The notes: generated by a model not told the origin, from the sequence alone. 64,000 nt of DNA from Galeruca laticollis (GCA_963921935.1 OY998175.1:160950809-161014808); one strand, 5' to 3'. Counted from the stretch's first letter, positions 32,545-44,029 are shown. Translations and numbers: made by a program.

Positions 32545-33783
32545 AAATTGATTATTTAAAATATAATCCACTAAACTTTATAAAAAAAATATATTATTAT
32601 TTCTAAATCAGGTTTATTAGAATCATTTATTTGGGACACACTGTATACATGATCATTTGAGACACCCTATAAACACATCAAAATCATTGTGACAGATAAC
32701 CTAAAAAAAATTAAAATTCAAAAATGACATTTTAGGAAATCATGAAAGAATGTATAAATACAATTCTTTTGGAAGTATCTGATTTTACGTATTAGATTAT
32801 AATAATAGATATAAATAAAAAATTTAAAAGTTTATAAATAATTAACATGTAATAATTATAAGAGGGTAGTGAAGTTCCCGTTTCGAGTGCGCCAATAGAG
32901 ATAGAGATGAAAAAATCCATTTGAAGGCGGATTTAGAAAAAATGAGATGGATTGAAAAGTAGCAGTGGGAATTTGAGACAAATTTTGGCAGATATATGTC
33001 AATAGGAAGATATATGAAAATAGAGAATTATCAAGAAAAATAAAAATTATAATCAAGGATTTGAAAACTACAACATATACTTAACAAACATAATTTCGGT
33101 AAGAGAATTGAATTAAAATTTATTGAGACTGAATACAAGTTAAGAAGAAATAAAATTAAAATTTAGAATTTGAAAATCATGACATATACCTTGCAAACAA
33201 AATTTCGGTAGGAGAACTAAATTAAAATTTATTGAAGCAGCATGCAATGGTAATTTAACTGCCAAAGAAGTGAAGGAACTTGGTTATCTCATATAGAATT
33301 GGATATCGCGTGTCATATTTTGAGCTCGTATTTATAGACATTTAATTTAATTATAGTTATTAGATCAGTAATTTAAATAGTAAAGGAAAGCTTACCTTTT
33401 TTTTAAAAGAAATTATAAAAACATTAAAGGCATTTTTATAAAATTCACAGGAAAAGTGTTAAATTGTAAATTTATAAATTTTATTCTGAGTAAAAACGAT
33501 ACGAACCAAAAAGGAATTGTATTTAAAATTTCATTTTGAAAAGTTATATATATCGTATTCAAATTAAAAGAGAATTGTTAAAATTGATTGGATTAACCAT
33601 TGTAAAAAAAATATTCATTATTAAAAATTATGATGTTTTCTAAATTTATTCAATAAGGGCACGAACCGCAACCCAATTACGAGTCTTATGATTAATCATA
33701 TTTACAGCTAACGACATAAAAAAAGGAAGGAAATCAATTTACAACTTAATTTCATTATAATTATCCCAGTAATAGTAGTATAT

Positions 33784-33851
<68 letters not shown>

Positions 33852-34068
33852 TTTATTGTTATCGAGAAAATGTGGCACTTGTTAATATGCAGAAATGCAC
33901 CAGATACAATTATAATTTATTTTTCCAGCAATAAAATTGCTTCTCTACTGAATATTAAAATAAAATTAACATAACACTTATGTGAGTACAAAATACAAAT
34001 TTATAAATACCTCAGCCGATGAGCACTGTTTACATGTAAAAGCGTGCAATAAAATTTTTATATAAATT
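32451..34068. other. non-coding, with TA tracts and a diverged direct repeat
   Basis: TA microsatellites lie at 32508-32541 and 33787-33850. GGGACACACTGTATA at 32631-32645 and GAGACACCCTATAAA nearby resemble the ends of common insect MITE-like repeats. Two imperfect copies of about 73 bp (33058-33131 and 33169-33241, with ACAAACA..AATTTCGGTA.GAGAA in both) are spaced about 110 bp apart. No gene is recognised. Confidence 0.6.
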
Positions 34069-34074
34069 ACTTAC

Positions 34075-34500
34075 ATGCAGTTCAATTCCAAAGCAATATC
34101 CAATTCCTTTAACTGCACCAGTAAACCGGACTGTTCCGAGGAGTATATCATTTGTATCAGTAAACCCAACAACCATATCTTTAGTGATCCTTTGCAGTTT
34201 GTTGCATAGTTCCCTATTCTTTGCTAACTTTACTCTTTCTTGGGGGGAAGTTATAGAAGCAATGTAAGGATACAGCTTTTGGCTTATTCTAACAATTTTA
34301 TCTTCTGAACAAGAATAAGTAATTGTTTCCCAAGTATCAATTTCCTTAAGGAACCTGATGGCCAGATTTCTATCTGATACCTTATGATCTATTATTATAA
34401 TTTGGCCAAGTAGGACAGTTCTAGATTCTGGATTTTTGGATAAATCTCTGAGTAGTTCATTACAAATGAATATTCCAAATTCTTTTTCTGTGGAAACCAT
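34075..34500 (-). CDS. CYLD: CYLD-like N-terminal exon with CAP-Gly domain (partial gene)
   Basis: ATG at 34500 opens an intact 142-codon exon ending at GAACTGCAT followed by GTAAGTAA, a strong donor. The last third reads SPQERVKLAKNRELCNKL, then LLGTVRFTGAVKGIGYCFGIEL, a CAP-Gly domain with its G.VRF and FGIEL strands. The ER.xL.KNR spacing before the domain matches the N-terminal CAP-Gly region of CYLD, a deubiquitinase acting on Lys63 and Met1 chains in immune and death signalling. That assignment is from memory of the human protein. No further exon is found downstream on this strand (1-34 kb), so either the intron is very long or this is a partial copy. Confidence 0.6.
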
Positions 34501-35150
34501 TCTGGTACTAAAAAAGTTTGAATACTCTCAAATCTCTGTTCTACCTAACCACTTGTTTCAATTCAAATGACACTGCAATTTATAAAGGAACATTAACGTT
34601 GTATGTCCTGTTCACCAAATTACACATATCTATAATTATTCGGCATTTTGATTGAAATTTTTTTACAAAAATCATTTCTATACAATTTTCACCATGTCAA
34701 GTCACAATGAAAAAGAAAAAAATTGCAGGTGTACTTTGTAACTAAAATTTGTGTTGAATGCTATTTTCAAAACAACATTATCTGGACTAAATCTACTTAC
34801 TGTAAATGAAACAAGATTTAACAATACACAAGCACCACTTGCGAATTCTGATTCATTTCTTTTATTTTTTTTTCAGTGTCTTTTCACTTCAACAGTTTCA
34901 ATTTATTAACTAAGTGCACAAAGTAGAATCTTTTTAATGTAACTATAGATCAGCCCATACTCTATACAAGGTTTTAAACCTCTTTATTTTTGACAAATAT
35001 GTGATAAATACATAAAATTGTAAATAAACAGGTTGACATCGACCTTTAATTAATTAATCCAATCAGTGCTACCAATACTATGAACAATTGATCTTATTTA
35101 CTTTAGGGCTCAGTCATATTTTCGTGATATTCACGTAAAAATGATTAGAC
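34501..35150. other. upstream region of the CAP-Gly exon
   Basis: No ORF. It would contain the promoter and 5' UTR of the minus-strand gene if that gene is functional; I see no clear TATA or initiator. Confidence 0.4.
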
Positions 35151-37077
35151 ACTTTTAGCTTGTCATAAATCTTTACACGTATCCGTATTAGAGTTACGTT
35201 GACGTATAGACGTTTTCAAGAGAACCTTTTTAGTAGATAACACTAACATCAATGCAGATAATGTATCGTTTCGTGCTAAAACCAGGATGGTCAAAGCACT
35301 ATTCTTTGGTAAAAGTAAAAAAATAATGAAAAATAAAACTAAAAATGAACTTGGTGGTTATAATCAAACCAAACCAATAACAAAGAAGACCTGTTAAATA
35401 GCACAGAATACTGATTTTGGTTGGGATGCGGATACGTTTACGTATACGGAGAAGGGACGTAACAATCCGGTCAACGCCATAGAGAAAAAGTAATAAGAGA
35501 GTGTTCGTCCCCGTACAAACAGCTGGCATCGCGTCGATCTGGGCGCACCCCTTGCGGGGGGCAGAACTAATTCTTACAGGCGGGATATTTAAATTTGGTA
35601 GTTTGGATTATTGGTAGGTAAATTTTATAGTTTTTGTCTTAAAATTGTTTATTATATAATTATTTCATTTCAAAAAATTATATTTCATTTTTTGTAATGA
35701 AATAATTATAATAAACAAGTTTGAGACAAATAATTTAGATAAATAAGAAAACAGCAAACATTTAAATTTTTTATTAACCTGCACATAATATAAAAAATTA
35801 TTAATCACAATTATATATTTCTACTAAAATTACATTACATTATATTTAAGAAAATTAATCCAATATCACATCAAATTGCACATTATTTTAAAATTATTGA
35901 CAACAAAACCAACAAACATTTTAATAAAAGGAAGTTAAAAACTAGATTCTCCATATCCATGAAGACAGGAACAGGTCTAAAACAAAAAGTAAATTAAAAG
36001 TAGTACGTTTTCAGTAACCAAAAATATTTTTGTTTCTTAGTCCTCTTTTACCATCATTATATTTTTCAATTATTAAGGGAACACAAACTTTTATGAGTTG
36101 AGAAAATACGTATGATTTATGTTCTAGACAGATGAATAAATCAAAATTTATATGACCTTTTGCAAAGTGTTATTTTTTTCAGTAATATTTTCTACATGAA
36201 CGAAAAGTGGTGAAATATGATAACAAAGTCATGCAGTATTGAAAGAAATTTAACAACTTCTCTGTACACAAATCAGACGTATTTTATCATAATTTTCTTT
36301 GAAGGAAGTGAAACCACGGTGGTGAACAACTAAAATATCTCTCTGCAAATTAGCCTTACATTCTTCGCAATTAAAAGTTGTACGAAACTAGAAACATAGC
36401 TTATGATGAAAATTTGAAAAATGTTTTGTTCTTAAACCCAAATTGCGAAGTGGCCAAAATATTTACTATTAACAATTTTTTACAATACAACTATGACGAA
36501 TTATACCTGGTAATGACATTTTAAAGGTTCACTTACTTTTATTTACTTTATTAGAACGAGAAACTTAAATAAATTAAACAAAACTACCTATACTAATTTT
36601 ACTCATCCTTAGAACTTGTAAATATAACCGATATAACCATATTTTTAGTTTTGACACTTCACTTTGACGAACACAAGCCGTATTCACACAAACCAATGTA
36701 ATCTTGATTTTGTATATTTTCATTTTTAATGACTTAAAAGTTAATATACTAAGATATTTTATAATATTTATTCACAATAAAGGCAAAATGTTAAAATTCA
36801 TTGTCATTTATAATATTTTAAATTGTTTTATTCTATTCTGTTTATGTAAAACAGTCTTGTAGTTCGCGCGACTGTAGAGACTCCATGCCCGGATGGCGGC
36901 GCAGAAACGTTGTGTGGCGGCGCAGAATGTTGTGCCACTTGCCGCCTACGCATCAAACCGTCTCTTATATTATTTGTCTATGGTCAACGCATCGTATCGG
37001 CTGAGCCGTAACGGGTCTACTCATGCGCAGTTCGTTACGGATACGGATACGTGAGAAATTTAAGACAAGCTAAAAGT
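35151..37077. mobile_element. 1.9-kb element with 37-bp terminal inverted repeats
   Basis: The left end reads ACTTTTAGCTTGTC...CACGTATCCGTAT (35151-35188), and the right end (37041-37077) is its complement with about four differences. The interior is AT-rich with two GC-rich patches (35520-35580 and 36860-36970). No transposase was found and no clear target duplication. It is probably a non-autonomous DNA transposon of unknown superfamily. Confidence 0.55.
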
Positions 37078-37258
37078 ACCTGAGTCTATAATTACATACG
37101 TATCAATTCAAGGGTGAAGAGTTAAGTTATAAAATTTAATAAAAACTTGCCATTGATAAAAAATGCTCGATCATTACATTGGGCGCGTTCCACTTGGCGC
37201 TCGCTAGGTTCACACTCACGACCGCGATTTTTCCCGTTCCACTTGCTTGCGAGCATTA

Positions 37259-37828
37259 AGGCCGATTTATAAACTTGCAGTTGCCGTTTTCGCTCGCAGT
37301 TGCCGTTTCCGTTGAAAGTTAAAAAGCTACTTTCACATTTGCGCATTTATATTCTCCGTTGCTGTTACCGTTAGCCGTTGAGCGTGACGTTCCCTGACGT
37401 TCAGACATAACCATGTTTTAAATTTTACAGTTCGCTGTTCGTGCCGTTTTCATATTAACCAATCAAAGGCCTGGTAGTTTGGCAAGAATCGAGTTTAGTG
37501 GGTTTAACATAATCTTAAATATGTTAAAACCTGGGTAGCTGATTTACGTTGATTAAGATTTATTTTTATTGATTTGATGATTTGTTCTTTGTGAAGAATG
37601 AATTTCGATATAGATGACAATAATGTTCTTCATGACATTGACTCAAGAAATCATTGTAGAAATAGAAAGAGGTAATAAAGATAAAGATTATCTACCCTGA
37701 ACACAACGGCGGCGAACATCAAACGTCATGTTTATAAATTGACACTAACAACGGCAACTGCAATGTCAAACAGCAACGGGAGCGGGAACGGTAACGGCGA
37801 CGGCAACTGCAAGTTTATAAATAGACCT
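37259..37828. mobile_element. PIF/Harbinger-type MITE, 570 bp
   Basis: Terminal inverted repeats begin AGGCCGATTTATAAACTTG at the left and AGGTCTATTTATAAACTTG on the complement at the right; about 28 bp match with two differences. TTA flanks both ends (37256-37258 and 37829-37831), the 3-bp TWA target site of PIF/Harbinger elements. The interior is rich in GCCGTT and CAACGG repeats and keeps a short ATG frame near 37597 (MNFDIDDNN), perhaps a vestige of a parent gene. Confidence 0.8.
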
Positions 37829-37831
37829 TTA

Positions 37832-38331
37832 AGGTTGATTCATAAACTTGACGTTCCGGTTCGCCGTTCACCGTCGGGCTTGCCGTTAGCCGTTCGCTGT
37901 CCGTAGATAGACAATTATAGGTTTCATAAACTTGTCGTTGTGCGCTCAGCCGCTAGGTATTTAAATAAACATAACCCAACATTATTTGTATATCTGTGTT
38001 TTTTTCTCTTTTAAAATGAATGAAGAATCCGAATATTTTATTAGTGCCTTTGGCCTTATTTTATGGTATACTAAATTTAAAAAAAAACAGTCACAAAGAT
38101 CACGAAGATTTAAAACAAGACCGATAAACATGGATCGAAAAATGTCTGGAAATTTTCAATATTATATAGATATGAAAACGAAGGATCCCGAACAATTTTT
38201 TAAATATACAAGAATTATTGCTCCTGTTTTTGAAAAATTATTAGACAAAGTTAAATTCAGACTAAGAAGGCAATATAGATCGGAGGGTATAACGTCAGAG
38301 GAACGGCTGGTTATTACTTTACAGTAAAAAT
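37832..38331 (+). mobile_element. PIF/Harbinger element, left part, abutting the MITE
   Basis: It starts AGGTTGATTCATAAACTTG immediately after the TTA that closes the MITE, so the two elements share one target site. The end is a diverged version of the MITE terminus, and a Harbinger transposase exon follows. No right terminus was found before 39 kb, so the element is truncated or decayed. Confidence 0.65.
38016..38323 (+). pseudogene. Harbinger transposase-derived nuclease, first exon
   Basis: The ATG at 38016 starts MNEESEYF; an in-frame extension to 37986 is non-coding by context. Landmarks: RPINMDRKMSGNF, then TKDPEQFFKYTRI, FEKLLDKVK and SEERLVITL. This is the N-terminal helical domain seen in PIF/Harbinger nucleases (HARBI1 family) just before the DDE catalytic domain. 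The exon ends TTACA with a GTAAAA donor at 38324. The catalytic exons are not found downstream, so the gene is incomplete although this exon is open. Confidence 0.7.
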
Positions 38332-39470
38332 ATTTTTTTTTGTAAAAACTTAAAAATAATCTTATTAAAAAATACTTTTTTTCATTCCATTTAAAATCTG
38401 TGGGTTTATCAATATAACTTGGACCTTTGTCTTGGGGATCAGGTATTTTGGTTGAGTTTTATATTGTTATAAAAAATATATAAGCCATTAAGTGATGGTG
38501 TGATTTTGACAGTTTTGACAATTTGTGGTCACCAATATGGACACCAAAACCTGATCCCCAAAAGGAAGCCTAGAGAATTCGATTCTGAAAATATGAAATC
38601 TCAAATCATTGTATTTTTTAAGATTTGTTGTGCGCAAATTTTTGCAAACGAGCATCTTTTTACTTTAGTTTAACCGCTCCACCGTCTTGATGCATGGCGC
38701 TGTATAGAACAATGGCAGAAGACGACGGTCAATTCATAGACAAATAATATTATAACCATATACATATAAATAAAATATACTGCGCCTGCGGTACGGGAAG
38801 CGTGGCGATCATCAGAGTGCCGACATATATATGTCTGCACCGTAGGTGGCCAAGAACAATACGCGCATTCGAGTCACGAGACGTTGCATTGTTTAATATC
38901 ATTGGCTGTATCATTCCCGCTTTGACGCTTTTAAACCTTCAGAGGGGATGCAAAGGTTGTTAGCATAGACAAATAATATATTTTATTTTCGCTATGGTTG
39001 TTTGTTTGGACACAGCATAGTGAAATTAGGATGTGGTTTGGATGTTTAGTGATTTTGTTATTTGTTTTATCATTGTGTTGTGATTTTTACATATTTCTTT
39101 TATTTAGATTTTTATTAAAAACTATGTTTCCTCAACGGTGCTTTTTATGTAATGAGATTGGTCCTAATTTAAATTTTCATAGGTCTACAGGTATTTAAAA
39201 ATAAATTCCGTTTGAAAACAAATCATCCCACGAGGTACTCCATCGTCATTTAATTCGTCAATTTGTATGGCTATATTAGTGCGTAGATATCGAAGAAATG
39301 ATTTATAAAAATAATAACTCTAATTGGTTATGTGCTCACACTATATATTTCATGTCTATCTACTTCATTTTGAAGTACCCTAGACAACTATAATAGACGT
39401 TATTTGAGATTTATGTTTGAAGTGAAAAAAATGTAATTACATAATTGCACTTTATTTGGTGAAATAAAAA
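38332..39470. other. largely non-coding gap
   Basis: Apart from a possible small exon at 39124-39190, I see no gene. ATTTTATA and TTTAAAT runs alternate with moderately GC-rich stretches near 38680-38960. Confidence 0.5.
39124..39190 (+). other. possible THAP-type first exon
   Basis: The ATG starts MFPQRCFLCNEIG, and the exon ends FHRSTG at a CAG/GTATTT donor. A C-x2-C pair near the N-terminus followed by a FHR strand and a donor is the usual first-exon pattern of THAP zinc-finger genes. No second exon was found. Only 22 residues, so weak. Confidence 0.3.
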
Positions 39471-39481
39471 ATGAGACACGA

Positions 39482-40427
39482 TTTTTTTTAACAATATTAA
39501 TATTTTATTTATATATTTATATTTAAACGGATACAATGTATATATAAATAAATTTTGCAGAAAAACAACAAATAAGACATTGATTCACAATGAAAATATA
39601 CAATTTAAAAACTAAAAAAAAAATATTAAACTTAAAGATGGGATTTTGTGTCATCTTGTTCATAGAAGAGAACATATGCTTCTCCACTGACTAAAGATTT
39701 CCACGATATTAATAGCACTCTTGAATCGTTATATTCGTGCCACTGTCCCGTGTAGGGATGTCGGCAAAATGCTGTGTAGTGACCATTATAAGTGGTTCCA
39801 CAGTGATTAGATATAGCGTAGAGGTTGTACATACAAGGTGCCACATTATCAGCCGCGTAATGGTTCATATCAAGCCCTTCTATTGGAAAATCTATTGAAT
39901 CATTAAGTTTTGCACTAAAACTTTCTGTTTGCGAAAAGCGCTTCAGGTGAATAACCAGTATTTTCGGAAATTTATGAATTGAGAATGATTTAATGCATCG
40001 TCTTCGTTCCTTACATTTCGAACAAGCTGGTTTCTCATCACCGTCGAGTGTATTTCTTCTCTTGTAAACCAATCTAAACATTGTGAAAGTCGTAATTGAC
40101 CTGTTCTTTGTGGTATCGGAAGGGATAAATCCCAAAAAGGATCGTAGGTAACTGAACAGTGACCACAGTGAGTGCACTTGATTGTTGATTTTAATTGACC
40201 GACAAAGTTATCCATAATCTTGGAGTTGTCCATTCTCACATATCTTAACCAAAATTCTTGTGCTTTCTCGATACCACTAAATTTGTCATCAATTTCAGTT
40301 AATATGGGCTTTGGTTTTTCATATACCTTATTGACATCTTCGTGAAGTCCTGCTAATAGGTAACGAAGAAACTCATGTGCATCATGTTGAGTGTATCCCA
40401 TGAACCTTGAAGTAAATCGCTGAATCT
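39482..40427 (-). pseudogene. USP2/USP21-like deubiquitinase, processed retrocopy
   Basis: The minus-strand coding part (40427-39632) has GYTQHDAHEFLRYLLAGL, FWLRYVRMDNSKI, CTHCGH (zinc-binding pair), FDPFWDLSLPIPQ-like sequence, CSKCKERRRC, ILVIHLKRFS, and the histidine box NGHYTAFCRHP with YNDSRV. The Cys box lies upstream and is missing. One frameshift occurs near 40035. No introns interrupt about 260 codons. After the stop a 3' UTR runs to AATAAA (complement of 39504-39509), then, 14 bases on, to A8 (complement of 39482-39489), the hallmark of a retrotransposed mRNA. Confidence 0.75.
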
Positions 40428-40487
40428 TACTTACTTACCTTGTTTTTTTCCACACTCAAACATGTTTTTATTCCATTGGATAATATG

Positions 40488-41608
40488 TTATATTTTTACT
40501 GGATCTTCTGGCTTATTAACTTCAGGTACATATAAATCAACTTCCATAGATTCCACTTCAGAAATTATATCAGTACTGCTTCCTACAACAGCATCCCCTA
40601 AAAATGTAGACTTAGGTATATGAGAATTGTATTATAAAAAGTATTCGTTATATCAGTACTGCTTCCTACAACAGCATCCCCTAAAAATGTAGACTTAGGT
40701 ATATGAGAATTGTATTATAAAAAGTATTCGTATGGTTATAATCTCATATATTAAAAAAATGTATCTATCCGGCCGATTTCCTTCATTTTTTTTAAGTGAA
40801 AGGTATTAAGACACAGATATGTCATCAATAATTGAAATTTACTCAACTCCCACCTTACTAAAATTATACTCAAACGCGATTCTTACCTGTACATTTCTTA
40901 TGGGACACATTCACTCAAGCAATTCGAATTCTCATAGCTCCTCTTCTAATGAATGGATCTTGATCGTTTCACTCTCAGAACACTCAGTGTATCAAGCTCT
41001 TTCTTTTGAGTTGTTAACTGCTTAAATTCGTTGAGTTTGAGGAAAGTTATGTGTGCACAATCAACTATACTTTAAATTTTTTCCAAATACTGCGGCCGAC
41101 GCACAGCTAATATTTTCTGGAAGGAAGTACTGTAAAATGATTTTTTGCAATAATTACACCCTCTCATATATAGTCTATCCTAATGATGCCGAGCAGCACG
41201 GGTCCTCTAGTAAAAATATTATTTTAAATTCTAATTTTTTAAGAAAAGCACCTTCATCTTGGTTTACATTAAGTATTCTTGTTACGAGTTTTCTCTTTTT
41301 AATAACTTTTATCAAATGAACAGGAAAATCAAACTGTGATGGAACTGCTGTCTTTTTTAATACCTTATTAATACCCGATTTCCGTGAACATTTAATACGT
41401 AGTCATCAACTCTAAAATGTTTTTCACAAATAACCATGACTTTCTTAAATTGCGATCTTTTGGAAATCTAAAAAACATAAATATTTTTAATCATCTTAAT
41501 AAACCTAACTTATATAAAATTTATTGTTTATTTACCTACCCGTGAAATTTTATTTTCGCGCCTTTTTTTCGACCTTGTAGTACAATTAAAAGATGAACAC
41601 GATCTCAT
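40488..41608 (-). pseudogene. THAP zinc-finger gene, multi-exon, decayed
   Basis: Exon 1 (41608-41540) starts MRSCSSFNC (the first Cys pair) and ends at GTAGGT. Exon 2 begins at 41467 after TTTTTTAG. Splicing the two gives a KFHG-FPKDRNLRKSW junction, the THAP consensus, and the exon continues with ICEKHFRVDDYV (Cys and His of the finger) and LKKTAVPSQF. Further coiled-coil coding lies at 40880-41040 with a GTAAGA donor. A last exon (40597-40488) ends VPEVNKPEDPVKI, with AATAAA 16 bases later. THAP proteins bind DNA through this C2CH finger. At least four frameshifts and several stops show it is dead. Confidence 0.7.
40565..40730. repeat. perfect 83-bp tandem duplication
   Basis: 40565-40647 and 40648-40730 are identical. 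The unit spans the splice acceptor and first 33 bases of the last THAP exon, so the pseudogene has two copies of that acceptor. Confidence 0.95.
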
Positions 41609-41829
41609 CTTCAAATAATTCTTAAAACGATTTAAAATATATAACAAACGTTCACGCAGTAACACATAAAACCATACTGTAATTATACATCGAAAAATAT
41701 TTTTGCCACTCCTAGCGCTATCCTTCTCGAACTTTCTCTCTCCCACTGCGATGTCATCGATTGTGCGGTAGGCGGGCCAGTCCATAAGTATAATATGTCG
41801 ATGATTATAACTACCTCTATGGGTCAAAT

Positions 41830-42880
41830 GCTGTTGTCATATGTTTTGTGTTCATAAAAATATCCCAAATTTATAGTTTAGTGTGTATTGTATTTGTAAG
41901 TGATTATAATTAAGTAATTTTCATGCTCAATAAGTAAATTTGTGCTTCGTAAATGCTATTTATATTTACTCCACAAGATTGTGTTTAGTGTAACCTAGAC
42001 ATAAAATAATCCACAAATATTTTTTGCTGTTGCTAGTGATTCCACAAGTCCATTATATTTATTGATCCCCATATCAGGGCCTTTTGGTTACTCCAAGAAC
42101 CTGTACACAGCCACAGCCTTCTGGGTTAGTGAAAAAAACTACATTAGTAATAGTATTAATTGCTTTCTACTAATTTAACAAAATAGACATTTCTTATTCT
42201 ATTCAAAAAGTAACACAATATGTAATCTTTTATTTTCGAAGTGCAGGAATAAAAATGTTATATATTTTTTATCTTCAATTTTTCCAGGTTATGTATTGAA
42301 ATGTTATACTTTTTGCATTTTCCTCCAGTTTGTAATAAACGGACATGCCTGTTTTTCCATTGACTCTTCTCAATTATTCAAGTAAATTATAGCAAAAGTG
42401 TTTTCTTTTATTGAAAACAAAATCAAATCAATTATGCAATATGTTTGTTTAATTGTAGTATTACAAATTTGAAGTACAGAGAAAGTAAGTAGGTAGTTTT
42501 TATATTAATTATTATACAGAATGTCTGCTTTTCCACTGACCCCTCTTAATAATTCAAATGAATAGTAGCAAAGAAATGCCAATTAATTAGTTAAACTATA
42601 AAAATGTTTATTGTAGCAATAAACAGACATGTCCGCTTTTTCATTGACCCTTATTAATTATCCACAAAAATTAAAGGCAAAAATGATGTATGTTTTCATT
42701 GAAAAGAAACAAATAAAAAATATTTATAAAAATATCAATAAAATTATTATTACAAATTTAATGTATTTGTCTTCATATTTATTAATACATGGCAACTGAA
42801 GTTCATCTTCCTCTCTACCATTTCTCCTCATAACAAAAAGAAAATAAAAAGTTTATAAAAATATCCATTTTTTACGATTC
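41830..42880. other. non-coding with a degenerate tandem repeat
   Basis: The block (A/C)AGACATG(C/T)C(T/C)G(T/C)TTTT(T/C)CATTGAC recurs at about 42345, 42520 and 42625, each followed by TTATTCAA or AATTAT stretches. Spacing is irregular. No gene is recognised. Confidence 0.5.
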
Positions 42881-42889
42881 TATACTCAC

Positions 42890-43034
42890 AAAGGGGTGGT
42901 GACCCCCCCATCTACATTATTGAAGTCTGGATCCACGTAGTTATAAAGACTGAAAAAATATACTTTCAATATTTTCTTTAAATAAATAATATTTTTACTT
43001 ACAAAATTATTTTTCCCACAATTCAGCAAAAGTA
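42890..43034 (-). other. possible orphan exon pair cut by the gypsy element
   Basis: Minus strand: a 60-nt open exon (42949-42890) coding LYNYVDPDFNNVDGG lies between a TTTTTTCAG acceptor and a GTGAGT donor. Upstream a short exon end (CTGAATTGTGGG..., 43034-43013) has a GTAAGT donor, giving a 63-bp intron. The upstream exon is cut by the gypsy gag start. I recognise no family. Good splice signals but little coding length. Confidence 0.3.
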
Positions 43035-43042
43035 TACAAGTA

Positions 43043-44020
43043 ATGACAACGATGAACGAGAAAATAAAATCAGACATTGAAAATAAGGTGACAACGATAG
43101 ACGAGAAAATCAAGGAAATAGGGAGAAATATGGCAGATTTATGAACACAAGACACGCCAGCAGAAGAAAAGAAGGTTGAACATATAAAACCCTACAAGCC
43201 AGAAATAAACTCCAGGATAGAAGATATTGGCAGTTTTGCCCGAGTCAAGGCTCCAACATTCGACGGAAAGACATCGTGGACCAATTACGTGAAACAATTT
43301 GAAGCAGCCGCTAGAGTGAATAATTGGTCCGATAGGGAGAATGCAGTAAACTTAACCATCTCGCTTAGGGGAGATGCCTTAGATGTACTCCAGACGATAC
43401 CTCTAGAAGAAATGGATGACTTCGAGCAGCTGAAGAAGATGTTGGATATGCGATACGGTCACGAGCATCCAGAACATTTGTACCAGTCCCAGCTGAAGAA
43501 CCGAATGCAGAAACGTGACGAATCCCTTCAAGAGTATGAAGTGGATATTGCCCGACTAGTTCGATTTGCTTATCCATAAGCACTAGAGAACATGATGGAA
43601 TGTCTGGGCATCCAGGTCTTTATTGATGGCTTACGTGATCCCGATATGCAGAGGACGCTTCGATTAGCCCATCCCAAAATATTGGTCGATTCATTGATTG
43701 CTGCTCTTGAATCTGAAGCAGCCACTAAGGCTTCGGGATATAACAAAGTCAGGACCATCCAAGAAGAAGGTGACGAAGACATATTTGACCAGTTCGTCAG
43801 TTTAATAAAAATAATGATGGTCAAGAAGACGAGAAAGATAAGGTGCTGGAATTGTGGCGAACTAGGGCATGTACGTAGTTCGTGTAAGCGCCCCAGGACT
43901 CCTGCAAACCAAGAACCCCAGTCACAGGAAAACTTGAACGGGTCGGCTACGAGGGGGGCAGCACCAACCCATGATCATTCCAAAGACCCTCTCATACTGA
44001 TAGCTTCTCTCAATAGGTGA
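43043..44020 (+). pseudogene. gypsy Gag with CCHC zinc knuckle
   Basis: After a coiled-coil N-terminus (MTTMNEKIKSDIENK, stop near 43140) the frame from about 43190 encodes APTFDGKTSWTNYVKQFEAAA, LRGDALDVLQTIP and a capsid-like helical region (QLKNRMQKRDESLQEYE). A stop at 43577-43579 precedes the second frame, with VFIDGLRDPDMQRTLRLA and the knuckle CWNCGELGHVRSSC near 43850. This is standard gypsy Gag architecture. Confidence 0.85.
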
Positions 44021-44029
44021 GAGTGCCAA

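Noticed and set aside
37122..37346. 74-codon minus-strand ORF
   Set aside because: Overlaps the MITE left terminus; no domain.
41053..41319. 88-codon plus-strand ORF
   Set aside because: Opposite the THAP pseudogene exon 2 region; no domain in this frame.
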